Source: Erythrobacter sp. HKB08
GTDB lineage: Bacteria > Pseudomonadota > Alphaproteobacteria > Sphingomonadales > Sphingomonadaceae
Reading direction: 5' to 3'
Length of the DNA stretch: 64,000 nt
Assembly: GCF_004114695.1 (NCBI RefSeq)
Contig: NZ_CP035310.1
Span: 1,347,501 to 1,411,500 of the forward strand
In this document: positions 7,719 through 15,879 of the stretch, one piece after another
Layout: each line of letters begins with the position of its first letter
How positions within the stretch are numbered: the stretch's first letter is position 1
Notes under the pieces: model-generated
Databases searched by the model: none
Seen by the model: only the letters and a program-made list of their open reading frames with translations
What the model was told of the DNA's origin: nothing
Position numbers and translations under genes: made by a program

Positions 7719-9250
7719 CACGCCTCCAGATAAGCTTGGTCGAAGCCGAACTGGCGCGCTTTTTCAAGCGTGTAGGGGCGCAGGCCGCTCGAGCGGAACT
7801 CGCCGAGGATCTTGCCGTCCTCGCTCTCGTCCAGATACTCGAACTTGAACAGTTCCTGCGTCACGATCACTTCGCCTTCCATCCCGATCACTTCGGTGAT
7901 GTTGGTGGTACGGCGCGAACCGTCGCGAAGGCGCTTTACCTGCACGATCAGGTCGACCGATTCGGCGATCTGGCGGCTGATGGCTTCCTTCGGGATCTTG
8001 ATGTCGCCCATCAGGATCATGTTTTCCATACGGCCGAGGCACTCACGCGGCGAGTTGGCGTGAAGCGTACACATCGAACCGTCGTGGCCCGTGTTCATGG
8101 CGGCGAGAAGGTCGAAACATTCCGCGCCACGAATCTCACCCAGGATAATGCGGTCAGGACGCATACGCAGGGCGTTCTTCACGAGGTCGCCGATGGTGAT
8201 GGCGCCCTGGCCTTCGAGGTTCGGCGGACGCGTTTCGAGCGGCAGCCAGTGCGGCTGCTGCAGGCGAAGCTCGGCCGCGTCCTCGATGGTGAGCACGCGC
8301 TCGCCCGGGTCGATCATCTTCGAAAGGGCGTTGAGCATGGTCGTTTTACCCGAACCCGTACCGCCCGAGATAACGATGTTCATCCGGCAAGCGCCCGCGA
8401 TCTTGAGCGCGGTACACATCTTCTCGCTCATCGAACCGAAGTCCTTGAGCATGTCGAGCGTGATGGGCTTCTCGGAGAACTTACGGATCGAGATCGCGGT
8501 GCCGCGCAGCGAGAGCGGCGGCACGATGACGTTCACGCGGCTACCGTCCTTGAGACGGGCGTCGGCAAGCGGCGTGGTCTGGTCGACGCGGCGGCCGACC
8601 TGGTTCACGATGCGTTGCGCGATCTGGAAGAGGTGCTGTTCGTCGCGGAACTTGATCGGCGCGATGACCAGCTTGCCCTTTTTCTCGATGTAGGTCTGGT
8701 CGGGGCCGTTGACCATGATGTCCGAGACATCCGGGTCGTTCAGCAGTTCCTCGAGCGGGCCGAAACCGAGCAGCTCGTCGATCAGGACCTTCTCGAGCGC
8801 GAACTGCTCGCGGCGGTTGAGCGTGACCTTCAGCTCGGCCAGCACTTCCATGATGATCGGACGGAATTCTTCCGACAGTTCATCCTTGGTCAGCGTGGCC
8901 GCCGCTTCCGGGTCGACGCGTTCGAGCAGGCGCGGGAGCACCTGTTCCTTGATCTTGTGGACCGATGCCTCGAAGCCGCCGATCTCTGCCTGGCCGGAGT
9001 GAACCTGGTTCGCCCGGTCGGTGAGACGCGTCATCGCATCGTCTTTGTTCGGAGGTGTGCTGCCGCCCGACTGTGGGGAAGGTGCAGGCGTAGCCGCTTC
9101 GCCCGGAAGCGGCGGGAACTGCTCGCCGCCCGAGCCGGAGTTTTCCTGGCCGCCCTTGTCGCCACCGCGCATGGGGCGGGCAACACCGAATTGCGGACGC
9201 GCGCCCGGCTTCATTCCGCCAGGTCCGTTCTTCCGTCCGAATGCGCTCAT
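7712..9250 (-). CDS. cpaF: CpaF/TadA family secretion ATPase
   Basis: This 512-residue hexameric AAA-type ATPase of the type II/IV secretion superfamily powers assembly of Flp/Tad pili in complete systems. The Walker A motif GGTGSGKTT is at 296-304, followed by the usual aspartate and histidine boxes (GEIRGAECFDLLAAMNTGHDG). The first ~72 residues are rich in Gly, Pro and Ser and probably disordered, longer than needed for the fold. I chose the ATG at 9250; a TTG four codons upstream is possible. No other cpa/tad gene (pilin, CpaB, secretin, CpaE, TadB/C) is within this window, so it is an orphan locally. A 17-base tandem duplication covers its stop codon. Confidence 0.9.
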   Translation of the reverse strand: MSAFGRKNGPGGMKPGARPQFGVARPMRGGDKGGQENSGSGGEQFPPLPGEAATPAPSPQSGGSTPPNKDDAMTRLTDRANQVHSGQAEIGGFEASVHKIKEQVLPRLLERVDPEAAATLTKDELSEEFRPIIMEVLAELKVTLNRREQFALEKVLIDELLGFGPLEELLNDPDVSDIMVNGPDQTYIEKKGKLVIAPIKFRDEQHLFQIAQRIVNQVGRRVDQTTPLADARLKDGSRVNVIVPPLSLRGTAISIRKFSEKPITLDMLKDFGSMSEKMCTALKIAGACRMNIVISGGTGSGKTTMLNALSKMIDPGERVLTIEDAAELRLQQPHWLPLETRPPNLEGQGAITIGDLVKNALRMRPDRIILGEIRGAECFDLLAAMNTGHDGSMCTLHANSPRECLGRMENMILMGDIKIPKEAISRQIAESVDLIVQVKRLRDGSRRTTNITEVIGMEGEVIVTQELFKFEYLDESEDGKILGEFRSSGLRPYTLEKARQFGFDQAYLEACL

Positions 9251-9443
9251 CGTCGCCCCCAAAAAAGTCCAAATTCCATGCAGTCAATCGGCGCACATGG
9301 CGAAGAGTGACTTGCTAGAAATGGTGAATAATCCGGAAACCTTATTTTTTTCCTAAAATCCCCGTGCCGGGCGGGAAGGCTTTCCAACTTCGCGCGAAGC
9401 GACTAGCGGCGCTGTCTCGAACAGGCGACGGGGCGAATTGGGC

Positions 9444-10343
9444 ATGCAGGACAACGAGCGGCAGGGTGTGGCGCTAGCCCTTGCCGGTTTCGCGTGCCTC
9501 GCCTTCGGGGATGCCGTGATCAAGACCATGGCGGGCGAGTGGTCGCCTATCGCGGTTGCCGCGCTTCGCTTCACCATTGGGCTCAGCGGGCTCGCAACCA
9601 TCCTTGCGCTGCGCGAAGGGAGGCGCGGGTTCGTGCCGCGCAATCCGTGGCTCCAGGCTGGGCGAGGCTTATGCCTTGCAGCAGCCACAACGTGCTTTTT
9701 CTCGGCGATCTTCGTCATGCCGCTGGCGGAGGCGACCTCGCTGATCTTCCTGTCGCCGATCATCGTCGCACTGCTGAGCGGGCCGCTGCTTGGCGAGAAG
9801 GTTCGGCGCGTGACATTCGCCGCTTCCGCCATCGCGTTCGTCGGAGTGCTGGTTGTCCTGCGCCCGAACCTTGCGGATGTCGGCATCGTAGCCTTGTTGC
9901 CGGTTGCCGCTGCCCTCTTCATCAGCCTGATGGTGATCGCCAATCGCGCCTCGGCAGGGCAGGGCAGTTCGCTTTCGATGCAGGTCTTCATTGCTGCCGG
10001 TGCGACCCCGATCCTGATCGTCGCTGCGATCGCCGGGCATTTCTCGGGTATCGAAGCCCTGCGCATCGGCGTGCCGGACTGGACGGTCGTCGCGCGCTGC
10101 GCTTTCGTAGCGGTGACGGCCAGCAGTGCGCACTGGCTGGTCTATCTCGGCACCACGCGGGCCGGGGCGGCGACCGTCGCGCCGATGACCTATGTCCAGC
10201 TGCTCGTCGCGGTCGGCCTCGGCTGGTGGTGGTTTGGCGATGCGCCCGATCTCGTTTCCCTGGCAGGTGCAGCGATCATCGTTTCGGCCGGCCTGTTGCT
10301 CTGGAGATCGGGCAGAGCGGTAAAGGCGCCAGTCAGCGATTGA
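9444..10343 (+). CDS. DMT superfamily transporter (EamA domains)
   Basis: The 299-residue inner-membrane protein has ten hydrophobic segments arranged as two EamA repeats, the drug/metabolite transporter plan. The first repeat shows ALAGFACLAFGDAVIKTMAG and the second ends in LAGAAIIVSAGLLLW. These proteins export metabolites, amino acids or drugs, and the substrate cannot be predicted. I chose the ATG at 9444 over a TTG two codons earlier. It is divergent from cpaF across a 193-base spacer that includes an AT-rich run near 9330-9357, a plausible promoter region, though I cannot mark firm -35/-10 boxes. Confidence 0.85.
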   Translation: MQDNERQGVALALAGFACLAFGDAVIKTMAGEWSPIAVAALRFTIGLSGLATILALREGRRGFVPRNPWLQAGRGLCLAAATTCFFSAIFVMPLAEATSLIFLSPIIVALLSGPLLGEKVRRVTFAASAIAFVGVLVVLRPNLADVGIVALLPVAAALFISLMVIANRASAGQGSSLSMQVFIAAGATPILIVAAIAGHFSGIEALRIGVPDWTVVARCAFVAVTASSAHWLVYLGTTRAGAATVAPMTYVQLLVAVGLGWWWFGDAPDLVSLAGAAIIVSAGLLLWRSGRAVKAPVSD

Positions 10344-10436
10344 AAGCTAGGGCGTAATCGCTACACGAAGCGCAAACGATTTTAGGCCATTGGCAGCGCG
10401 CGCCATATAACGGCCAACAGAGGGACAGCATCAGCT

Positions 10437-12260
10437 ATGTGCGGAATTATCGGTATCGTCGGGACTGAACCGGTCGCGGATCGGCTCGTCGACGGGCTCA
10501 AGCGGATGGAATACCGCGGCTACGACAGCGCGGGCGTCTGCACGCTGCACGATGGCGATATGATCCGTCGCCGTGCCTCGGGCAAGCTGGGCATTCTGGT
10601 CGAGGAACTGGCCGACAATCCGGCACCCGGCGTCGTCGGCATCGCGCATACGCGCTGGGCGACCCACGGCGCACCGACCGCCGAGAACGCGCATCCCCAT
10701 GCGACCGACAAGGTGGCGCTGGTTCACAACGGCATCATCGAGAACTTCAAGAGCCTGCGCGACGAACTGCTCGCCGACGGCCGCACGCTGGAGAGCGAGA
10801 CCGACAGCGAAGTCGTCGCGCACCTTATCTCGCGCGAAGTGGAGAACGGCGCATCGCCGCAGGAAGCGGTCAAGACCGTATTGCCGCGCCTTCGCGGTGC
10901 CTTCGCACTGGCTATCGCCTTCCGAGACCACCCGGACATGCTGATCGGCGCGCGCCTCGGCTCGCCGCTGGTCGTGGGACACGGCGAGGGCGAGATGTAT
11001 CTCGGCTCCGACGCACTCGCGCTCGCACCGCTGACGCAAAAGATCGCCTATCTCGAAGAAGGCGACTGGGTCGTGATCACTCGCGACACGGTCGATATTT
11101 TCGACAGCGAAAACAACGCTGTGACGCGCGAGGTCACGACTTCCGGCGCATCGGCGGCGGCAGTCGAGAAGGGCAATTACCGCCACTTCATGCAGAAAGA
11201 GATCTTCGAGCAGCCGACCGTCGTTGCGCAGACGCTTGCGAGCTACATTCGTCAAGCCGACGATACCGTGGCACTGCCGCAGATCGACTTCGACCTGTCC
11301 TCGATCAACCGCATCACCATCGTTGCCTGCGGCACATCCTATTACGCCGGCATGGTCGCGAAATACTGGTTCGAGCAATTCGCCCGCGTCCCCGTCGACA
11401 TCGATGTCGCGAGCGAGTTCCGTTACCGCGAGCCGGTCCTGGAAGACGGCGGGCTCTCGCTCTTCATCTCGCAAAGCGGCGAGACGGCCGATACGCTTGC
11501 CGCGCTGCGCCACTGCAAGGAAGCGGGCCAGACCATCGGGGTCGTCGTCAACGTCCCGACTAGCTCCATGGCGCGCGAGGCCGACTTGCTCCTGCCGACG
11601 CATGCAGGCCCGGAAATCGGCGTCGCCTCGACCAAGGCCTTCACCTGCCAGCTCGCCGTGCTTGCCGCGCTCGCAGCGCATATGGCTGTGAAGAAGGGGC
11701 TGATGAGCCGCGACGAGGAGCACGAGGTGGTCCAGCACCTGCTCGAAGCGCCCGCGTGCCTTAATGCAGCGCTCGACCATGACGACGATATCGCCAGCAT
11801 GGCGCACCTCATCGCACCGGCGCGTGACGTGCTTTATCTCGGCCGCGGCCCCGACTTCCCGCTCGCGCTCGAAGGTGCGCTGAAGCTCAAGGAAATCAGC
11901 TACATCCATGCCGAGGGCTATGCCTCGGGCGAGATGAAGCACGGCCCGATCGCATTGATCGACGAGTCCGTTCCGGTGATCGTGCTCGCACCTTCCGGCC
12001 CACTGTTCGAGAAGACCGTCTCCAACATGCAGGAAGTGCGTGCCCGCGGCGGACAGATCGTGCTGATCTCCGATGCGGAAGGTCTCGCCGAGGCTGGCGA
12101 CGGGTGCATTGCGACGATCGAAATGCCCAAGGTCCACCCGCTGATTGCGCCGCTGGTTTATGCCGTCCCGGTGCAGCTGCTCGCCTACCACGTGGCATGC
12201 GTGAAGGGGACCGACGTCGACCAACCGCGCAACCTGGCGAAATCCGTTACCGTAGAGTGA
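10437..12260 (+). CDS. glmS: Glutamine--fructose-6-phosphate aminotransferase (isomerizing)
   Basis: GlmS makes glucosamine-6-phosphate from fructose-6-phosphate and glutamine, the first step to UDP-GlcNAc for peptidoglycan and LPS. The 607-residue length is standard. The N terminus is MCGIIGIVG; after Met removal Cys2 is the glutaminase nucleophile, and the substrate loop THTRWATHG-type motif appears as HTRWATHG. Two SIS sugar-isomerase domains follow (about 285-425 and 455-600), with the CGTSYYAG and SQSGETADT motifs and the C-terminal KSVTVE. No glmS ribozyme-like leader is visible in the 93-base upstream gap. A hairpin terminator follows. Confidence 0.97.
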   Translation: MCGIIGIVGTEPVADRLVDGLKRMEYRGYDSAGVCTLHDGDMIRRRASGKLGILVEELADNPAPGVVGIAHTRWATHGAPTAENAHPHATDKVALVHNGIIENFKSLRDELLADGRTLESETDSEVVAHLISREVENGASPQEAVKTVLPRLRGAFALAIAFRDHPDMLIGARLGSPLVVGHGEGEMYLGSDALALAPLTQKIAYLEEGDWVVITRDTVDIFDSENNAVTREVTTSGASAAAVEKGNYRHFMQKEIFEQPTVVAQTLASYIRQADDTVALPQIDFDLSSINRITIVACGTSYYAGMVAKYWFEQFARVPVDIDVASEFRYREPVLEDGGLSLFISQSGETADTLAALRHCKEAGQTIGVVVNVPTSSMAREADLLLPTHAGPEIGVASTKAFTCQLAVLAALAAHMAVKKGLMSRDEEHEVVQHLLEAPACLNAALDHDDDIASMAHLIAPARDVLYLGRGPDFPLALEGALKLKEISYIHAEGYASGEMKHGPIALIDESVPVIVLAPSGPLFEKTVSNMQEVRARGGQIVLISDAEGLAEAGDGCIATIEMPKVHPLIAPLVYAVPVQLLAYHVACVKGTDVDQPRNLAKSVTVE

Positions 12261-12287
12261 GTTAGAAGGCCGAAATCGGAAATTTGC

Positions 12288-12312
12288 GGAGGCGGATTTT
12301 TCCGTCTCCTTT
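12288..12312 (+). terminator. Rho-independent terminator after glmS
   Basis: A 9-bp stem (GGAGGCGGA with TCCGTCTCC, one G-T pair) closes a TTTT loop and is followed by TTT. It lies 27 bases after the glmS stop and ends transcription before the GGDEF-EAL gene. Confidence 0.8.
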
Positions 12313-12330
12313 ACGGCCTCATAACCTTTC

Positions 12331-14700
12331 TTGCTTACCCGCGTGTGGGTGAGCAAGAACCCCTCCGATTTGCCGTCGCTGCCGGGCAGCCTGCCTGCGC
12401 TCGCCGTGCTGGGCATCAAGAGCCCTGCAACGGGCGACTGGCAGCGCCTGCGCGGCCTGCAGTATGCGAGCATGCGACGACCGCGCCCCGTGAGGGTTCT
12501 CGGACAGGCCGTCGGTGCGGTGCTGATCGGATGGATCACCTTCGCGCTTGTCCATCCAGCCCTCATCGCCGCGTGGCTCGGATACATGGTCTTCGCGATC
12601 TGGCAGGTGCAGAAGACCGTCGGGGTCCTCTTCGATGCCGACATGCGCAAAATCCGCCGATGCGAAATCCGCAATCACACGCTCGCGACATTGGCGACGA
12701 GCGTCGGCTGGGCGCTGCCGCTGGTAGCGGTAGCGATAGTCGGCACTCCCAACGATTTCCTGTTGTGCTGGATCGTGCTCGCCACGCTGATAACCGGGTC
12801 CGCGATGTTCCAGGCTGCCTTGCCGCAGTCGACCGCGATCTTCGCCACGACGCTGACGATCGTCGGGGTCGCAGTGGCTCTCGTCACCGCCCAGTTCGTC
12901 ATCGTGCCGGCAATCGTCCTTTTCTGGGGTCTCGTCATGGGCGGAACGATCGGGACGGCCCGCATGCACCTCAAGGGCCGCATTGCCGAGGCGGGGATGG
13001 CCGAGAAGAATGAGGTGGTCTCGCTGCTGCTGCGCGAATTCGAGGAGAACCAGGGCGACTGGCTGTGGCAGATCGATACGAACCGCCGCGTGCGCACTGT
13101 ATCGCCGCGCTTCTCCTACGCCCTGGGCCGTCCTCCCGAAGAGGTGGAGGGGATGCCCTTCATGCAGCTTATCGCGGGCGATGCCTGGCAAACCGGCCAG
13201 TTCGCACCCAGCCTGCACGACCTTGCCGAGCGCCTGAAGCGCCGCGAGAATTTCTCCAACCTGATCGTCAAGGTTGCGATCAATGGCGAGAACCGCTGGT
13301 GGGAGCTTTCCGGAACGCCGATCCTCGACGAATCCGGCAACTACATGGGATTCCGCGGCGTCGGCTCGGACGTGACCGAGCAGCGGGAATCGAGCGAGAA
13401 GATCGCCTATCTCGCGCGCTACGATACGCTTACGGGCCTACCCAATCGCCTGATGCTCAACGAGGCGTTGCGCGATGCTCTCAAGTTCTCCGAGCAGTGG
13501 CGCACGCGCTGCGCTTTCCTGATGCTCGACCTCGACCGCTTCAAGGCGGTGAACGATTCCCTCGGCCACATGGTCGGCGACAAGCTGCTCGCCGAAGTCT
13601 CGACCCGGCTCAAGGAACTGACCGACGAGAACGCGATGTGCGGACGCCTGGGGGGCGACGAGTTCGCGGTAGTGATCCGCGATGCTTCGGAAAAGGGCTG
13701 TATCGAGCGGCTCGCCAAGAAGATCATCGCCCGCCTTTCGCAGCCTTACGACATCGACAATCACACGCTTTATGTCGGGGCCAGTGTCGGCAGCGCTATC
13801 GGCCCGCGCGACGGCAAGACCGTCGAAGAGCTAATGCGTAACGCCGACCTCGCGCTTTATCGCGGAAAGGACGAAGGCGGCGGCGAACACTTCGCTTACG
13901 AGCCTAGTTTCCACGCCCACGCAGAAGAGCGCCGCCAGCTCGAATTCTCGCTCCGCAGGGCGATCGAGCGCAAGGAACTGGTGCTCAATTTCCAGCCGGT
14001 CGTCAGCGCCACGACGGAAGAACTCGTCAGCTTCGAAGCCCTTGTGCGCTGGAATTCGAGCGACCACGGTTTCGTCAGTCCGGGCAAGTTCATTCCGTTG
14101 GCCGAAGATACCCGCCTGATCGTGCCGATCGGCACCTGGGTGCTGGAACAAGCCTGCCTCGAAGCGATGCGCTGGCCCTCGCATGTGCGCATCGCGGTCA
14201 ACGTCTCGGGCGAGCAGCTGGTCGAGCCGGAATTCACCAATACGGTCGTTCGCGCGCTCTCGAAGAGCGGTCTGGAAGCCGCGCGGCTCGAGATCGAAGT
14301 TACCGAGAGTATCTTCCTGCGCGATGCGGATGTTGCACGCGCTGCGCTGGAACAGGTCATGGCGCTCGGCTGCACGGTCGCGCTCGACGACTTCGGAACG
14401 GGGTATTCCTCGCTCGGCTACCTGCGCAAACTGAGCTTCTCGACCATCAAGGTCGATCGCACCTTCGTACAGGGCGCGGCGCAGAACAGTGCGGAGAGCC
14501 TCGCGATCATCCGCGCGGTGGTAGCGATGGCGGACAGCCTCGGCATGACGACGACTGCGGAAGGCGCGGAAAGTCCGGAGCAGGTCGAGCTCATCCGCAA
14601 GCTCGGCTGCACCAAGATCCAGGGATACTACTTCGGCCGTCCTATGCCGTCCGAGGAAGTCATGGGAATGTTCCGCCACCAGTCGGCGGCATCTGCCTGA
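12331..14700 (+). CDS. Membrane PAS-GGDEF-EAL protein (cyclic-di-GMP turnover)
   Basis: This protein of up to 789 residues combines an N-terminal membrane region (hydrophobic segments about 59-95 and 118-205), a PAS-like sensor domain (about 240-350), a GGDEF diguanylate cyclase domain and an EAL phosphodiesterase domain. The catalytic signatures are intact: GGDEF at 441-445 and EAL at 569-571 with downstream DDFGTGYSSL. No RxxD inhibitory site precedes GGDEF. Whether it mainly makes or degrades c-di-GMP cannot be told. The start is uncertain: TTG 12331, GTG 12343 and GTG 12349 are all in frame, with no clear ribosome-binding site. It is transcribed separately from glmS. Confidence 0.88.
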   Translation: MLTRVWVSKNPSDLPSLPGSLPALAVLGIKSPATGDWQRLRGLQYASMRRPRPVRVLGQAVGAVLIGWITFALVHPALIAAWLGYMVFAIWQVQKTVGVLFDADMRKIRRCEIRNHTLATLATSVGWALPLVAVAIVGTPNDFLLCWIVLATLITGSAMFQAALPQSTAIFATTLTIVGVAVALVTAQFVIVPAIVLFWGLVMGGTIGTARMHLKGRIAEAGMAEKNEVVSLLLREFEENQGDWLWQIDTNRRVRTVSPRFSYALGRPPEEVEGMPFMQLIAGDAWQTGQFAPSLHDLAERLKRRENFSNLIVKVAINGENRWWELSGTPILDESGNYMGFRGVGSDVTEQRESSEKIAYLARYDTLTGLPNRLMLNEALRDALKFSEQWRTRCAFLMLDLDRFKAVNDSLGHMVGDKLLAEVSTRLKELTDENAMCGRLGGDEFAVVIRDASEKGCIERLAKKIIARLSQPYDIDNHTLYVGASVGSAIGPRDGKTVEELMRNADLALYRGKDEGGGEHFAYEPSFHAHAEERRQLEFSLRRAIERKELVLNFQPVVSATTEELVSFEALVRWNSSDHGFVSPGKFIPLAEDTRLIVPIGTWVLEQACLEAMRWPSHVRIAVNVSGEQLVEPEFTNTVVRALSKSGLEAARLEIEVTESIFLRDADVARAALEQVMALGCTVALDDFGTGYSSLGYLRKLSFSTIKVDRTFVQGAAQNSAESLAIIRAVVAMADSLGMTTTAEGAESPEQVELIRKLGCTKIQGYYFGRPMPSEEVMGMFRHQSAASA

Positions 14701-14709
14701 TCCGGCGCG

Positions 14710-15387
14710 TCAAGCGTCGAGCAGGCTGCCGACCACGCTCTCGAACAGACGCCGGCCGTCGGTGCCGCCATGGGCCGGATCGACCGCGCGTTCGGGGTGG
14801 GGCATCATGCCCAGCACATTGCCGCGATCGTTCAGCACGCCCGCGATGTCGCGGCGCGAGCCGTTGCAGGTCTCGAGATAGCGGAATGCGACGCGGCCTT
14901 CGCCTTCGAGCCGGTCGAGCGTGTCCTCGTCGGCAAAGAAGTTGCCGTCATGATGCGCGACCGGAATGCGGATCGTCTCGCCCTGCTCGTAACCGCTCGT
15001 GAAGAGCGACTGGCTGTTCTCGACCCGCAGCGGAACCGTGCGGCAGATGAAGTTCTGGCTCGCATTGCGCATCAGTGCGCCGGGCAGCAGACCGCTTTCG
15101 GTCAGGACCTGGAAGCCATTGCATACGCCGAGGACCGGCACGCCGCGCTCTGCTGCTTCGACGACGGCGCGCATGATCGGGCTGCGCGCTGCCATCGCGC
15201 CGGAGCGCAGGTAGTCGCCATAGGAAAAGCCGCCGGGCAGCGCGATGAAGTCGAGGCGGTCAGGCAGGGCGCTTTCGCCGTGCCAGACACGGTGCGGCGC
15301 GGTGCCGGAGACCAGCTCCAGCGCGACCGCCATGTCCCGGTCGCAGTTCGATCCCGGAAAGGTGATGACGGCGGAGCGGAAGCTCAT
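14710..15387 (-). CDS. purQ: Phosphoribosylformylglycinamidine synthase, glutaminase subunit PurQ
   Basis: PurQ (225 residues) is the class I glutaminase subunit that feeds ammonia to PurL in the fourth step of purine synthesis, converting FGAR to FGAM. The N terminus has the [11 protein letters not shown] signature, the nucleophile is Cys89 in GVCNGFQVL, and the C-terminal HPE motif carries the His-Glu of the triad. It is read directly after purS with an ATGA overlap. purL is not in this window. The start with MSFRSAV gives the family N terminus. Confidence 0.95.
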   Translation of the reverse strand: MSFRSAVITFPGSNCDRDMAVALELVSGTAPHRVWHGESALPDRLDFIALPGGFSYGDYLRSGAMAARSPIMRAVVEAAERGVPVLGVCNGFQVLTESGLLPGALMRNASQNFICRTVPLRVENSQSLFTSGYEQGETIRIPVAHHDGNFFADEDTLDRLEGEGRVAFRYLETCNGSRRDIAGVLNDRGNVLGMMPHPERAVDPAHGGTDGRRLFESVVGSLLDA

Positions 15388-15620
15388 GCGGCGACCTTCT
15401 CGATGCGGTAGTTCTCGATCACCATGTTGGCGAGCAGCTTGCGGCACATCGCGTCGAGGTCTTCGTCGCTGACGTTGTCGTCGACATCGAGCTCGATCAG
15501 GCGACCGGCGCGCACATCGTTCACTCCGTTGAAGCCGAGCCCTTCGAGTGCGTGGTGGATCGCGCGTCCCTGCGGATCGAGCACACCGGACTTGAGCGAG
15601 ACGTGTACCTGGACCTTCAT
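15384..15620 (-). CDS. purS: Phosphoribosylformylglycinamidine synthase subunit PurS
   Basis: PurS is the small dimeric subunit that holds PurQ and PurL together in the three-part FGAM synthetase. The 78-residue product has the usual start [18 protein letters not shown] and the conserved [17 protein letters not shown]. The ATG at 15620 was chosen because it begins at this conserved first strand; the longer in-frame extension has no similarity to the family. Its stop overlaps the purQ start (ATGA). The third gene usually found nearby, purC, is about 6.5 kb away on the same strand. Confidence 0.95.
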   Translation of the reverse strand: MKVQVHVSLKSGVLDPQGRAIHHALEGLGFNGVNDVRAGRLIELDVDDNVSDEDLDAMCRKLLANMVIENYRIEKVAA

Positions 15621-15879
15621 GGGGGCGCTGCCTTCCTGCGACGTCAATTGGAATTCGGCTGGCAGCCTATAGCCGCTCGCGCCGGGAAGGCAATCGGCGG
15701 GGGTGACGCATATCCGCAACAATCGCTGCGGCACTTTTGTGACACCGAGGGGGAATCATTGCATTTTCGAGACAATTGGAGCCTTAGGCGCGCATCGCCA
15801 CCGTTATCCGGCGGGGCCAGCAGGGATCATTGCCCGTCCGGATACAAAGTCGTTCACAAATCCCCCCAAGGACCCACCG

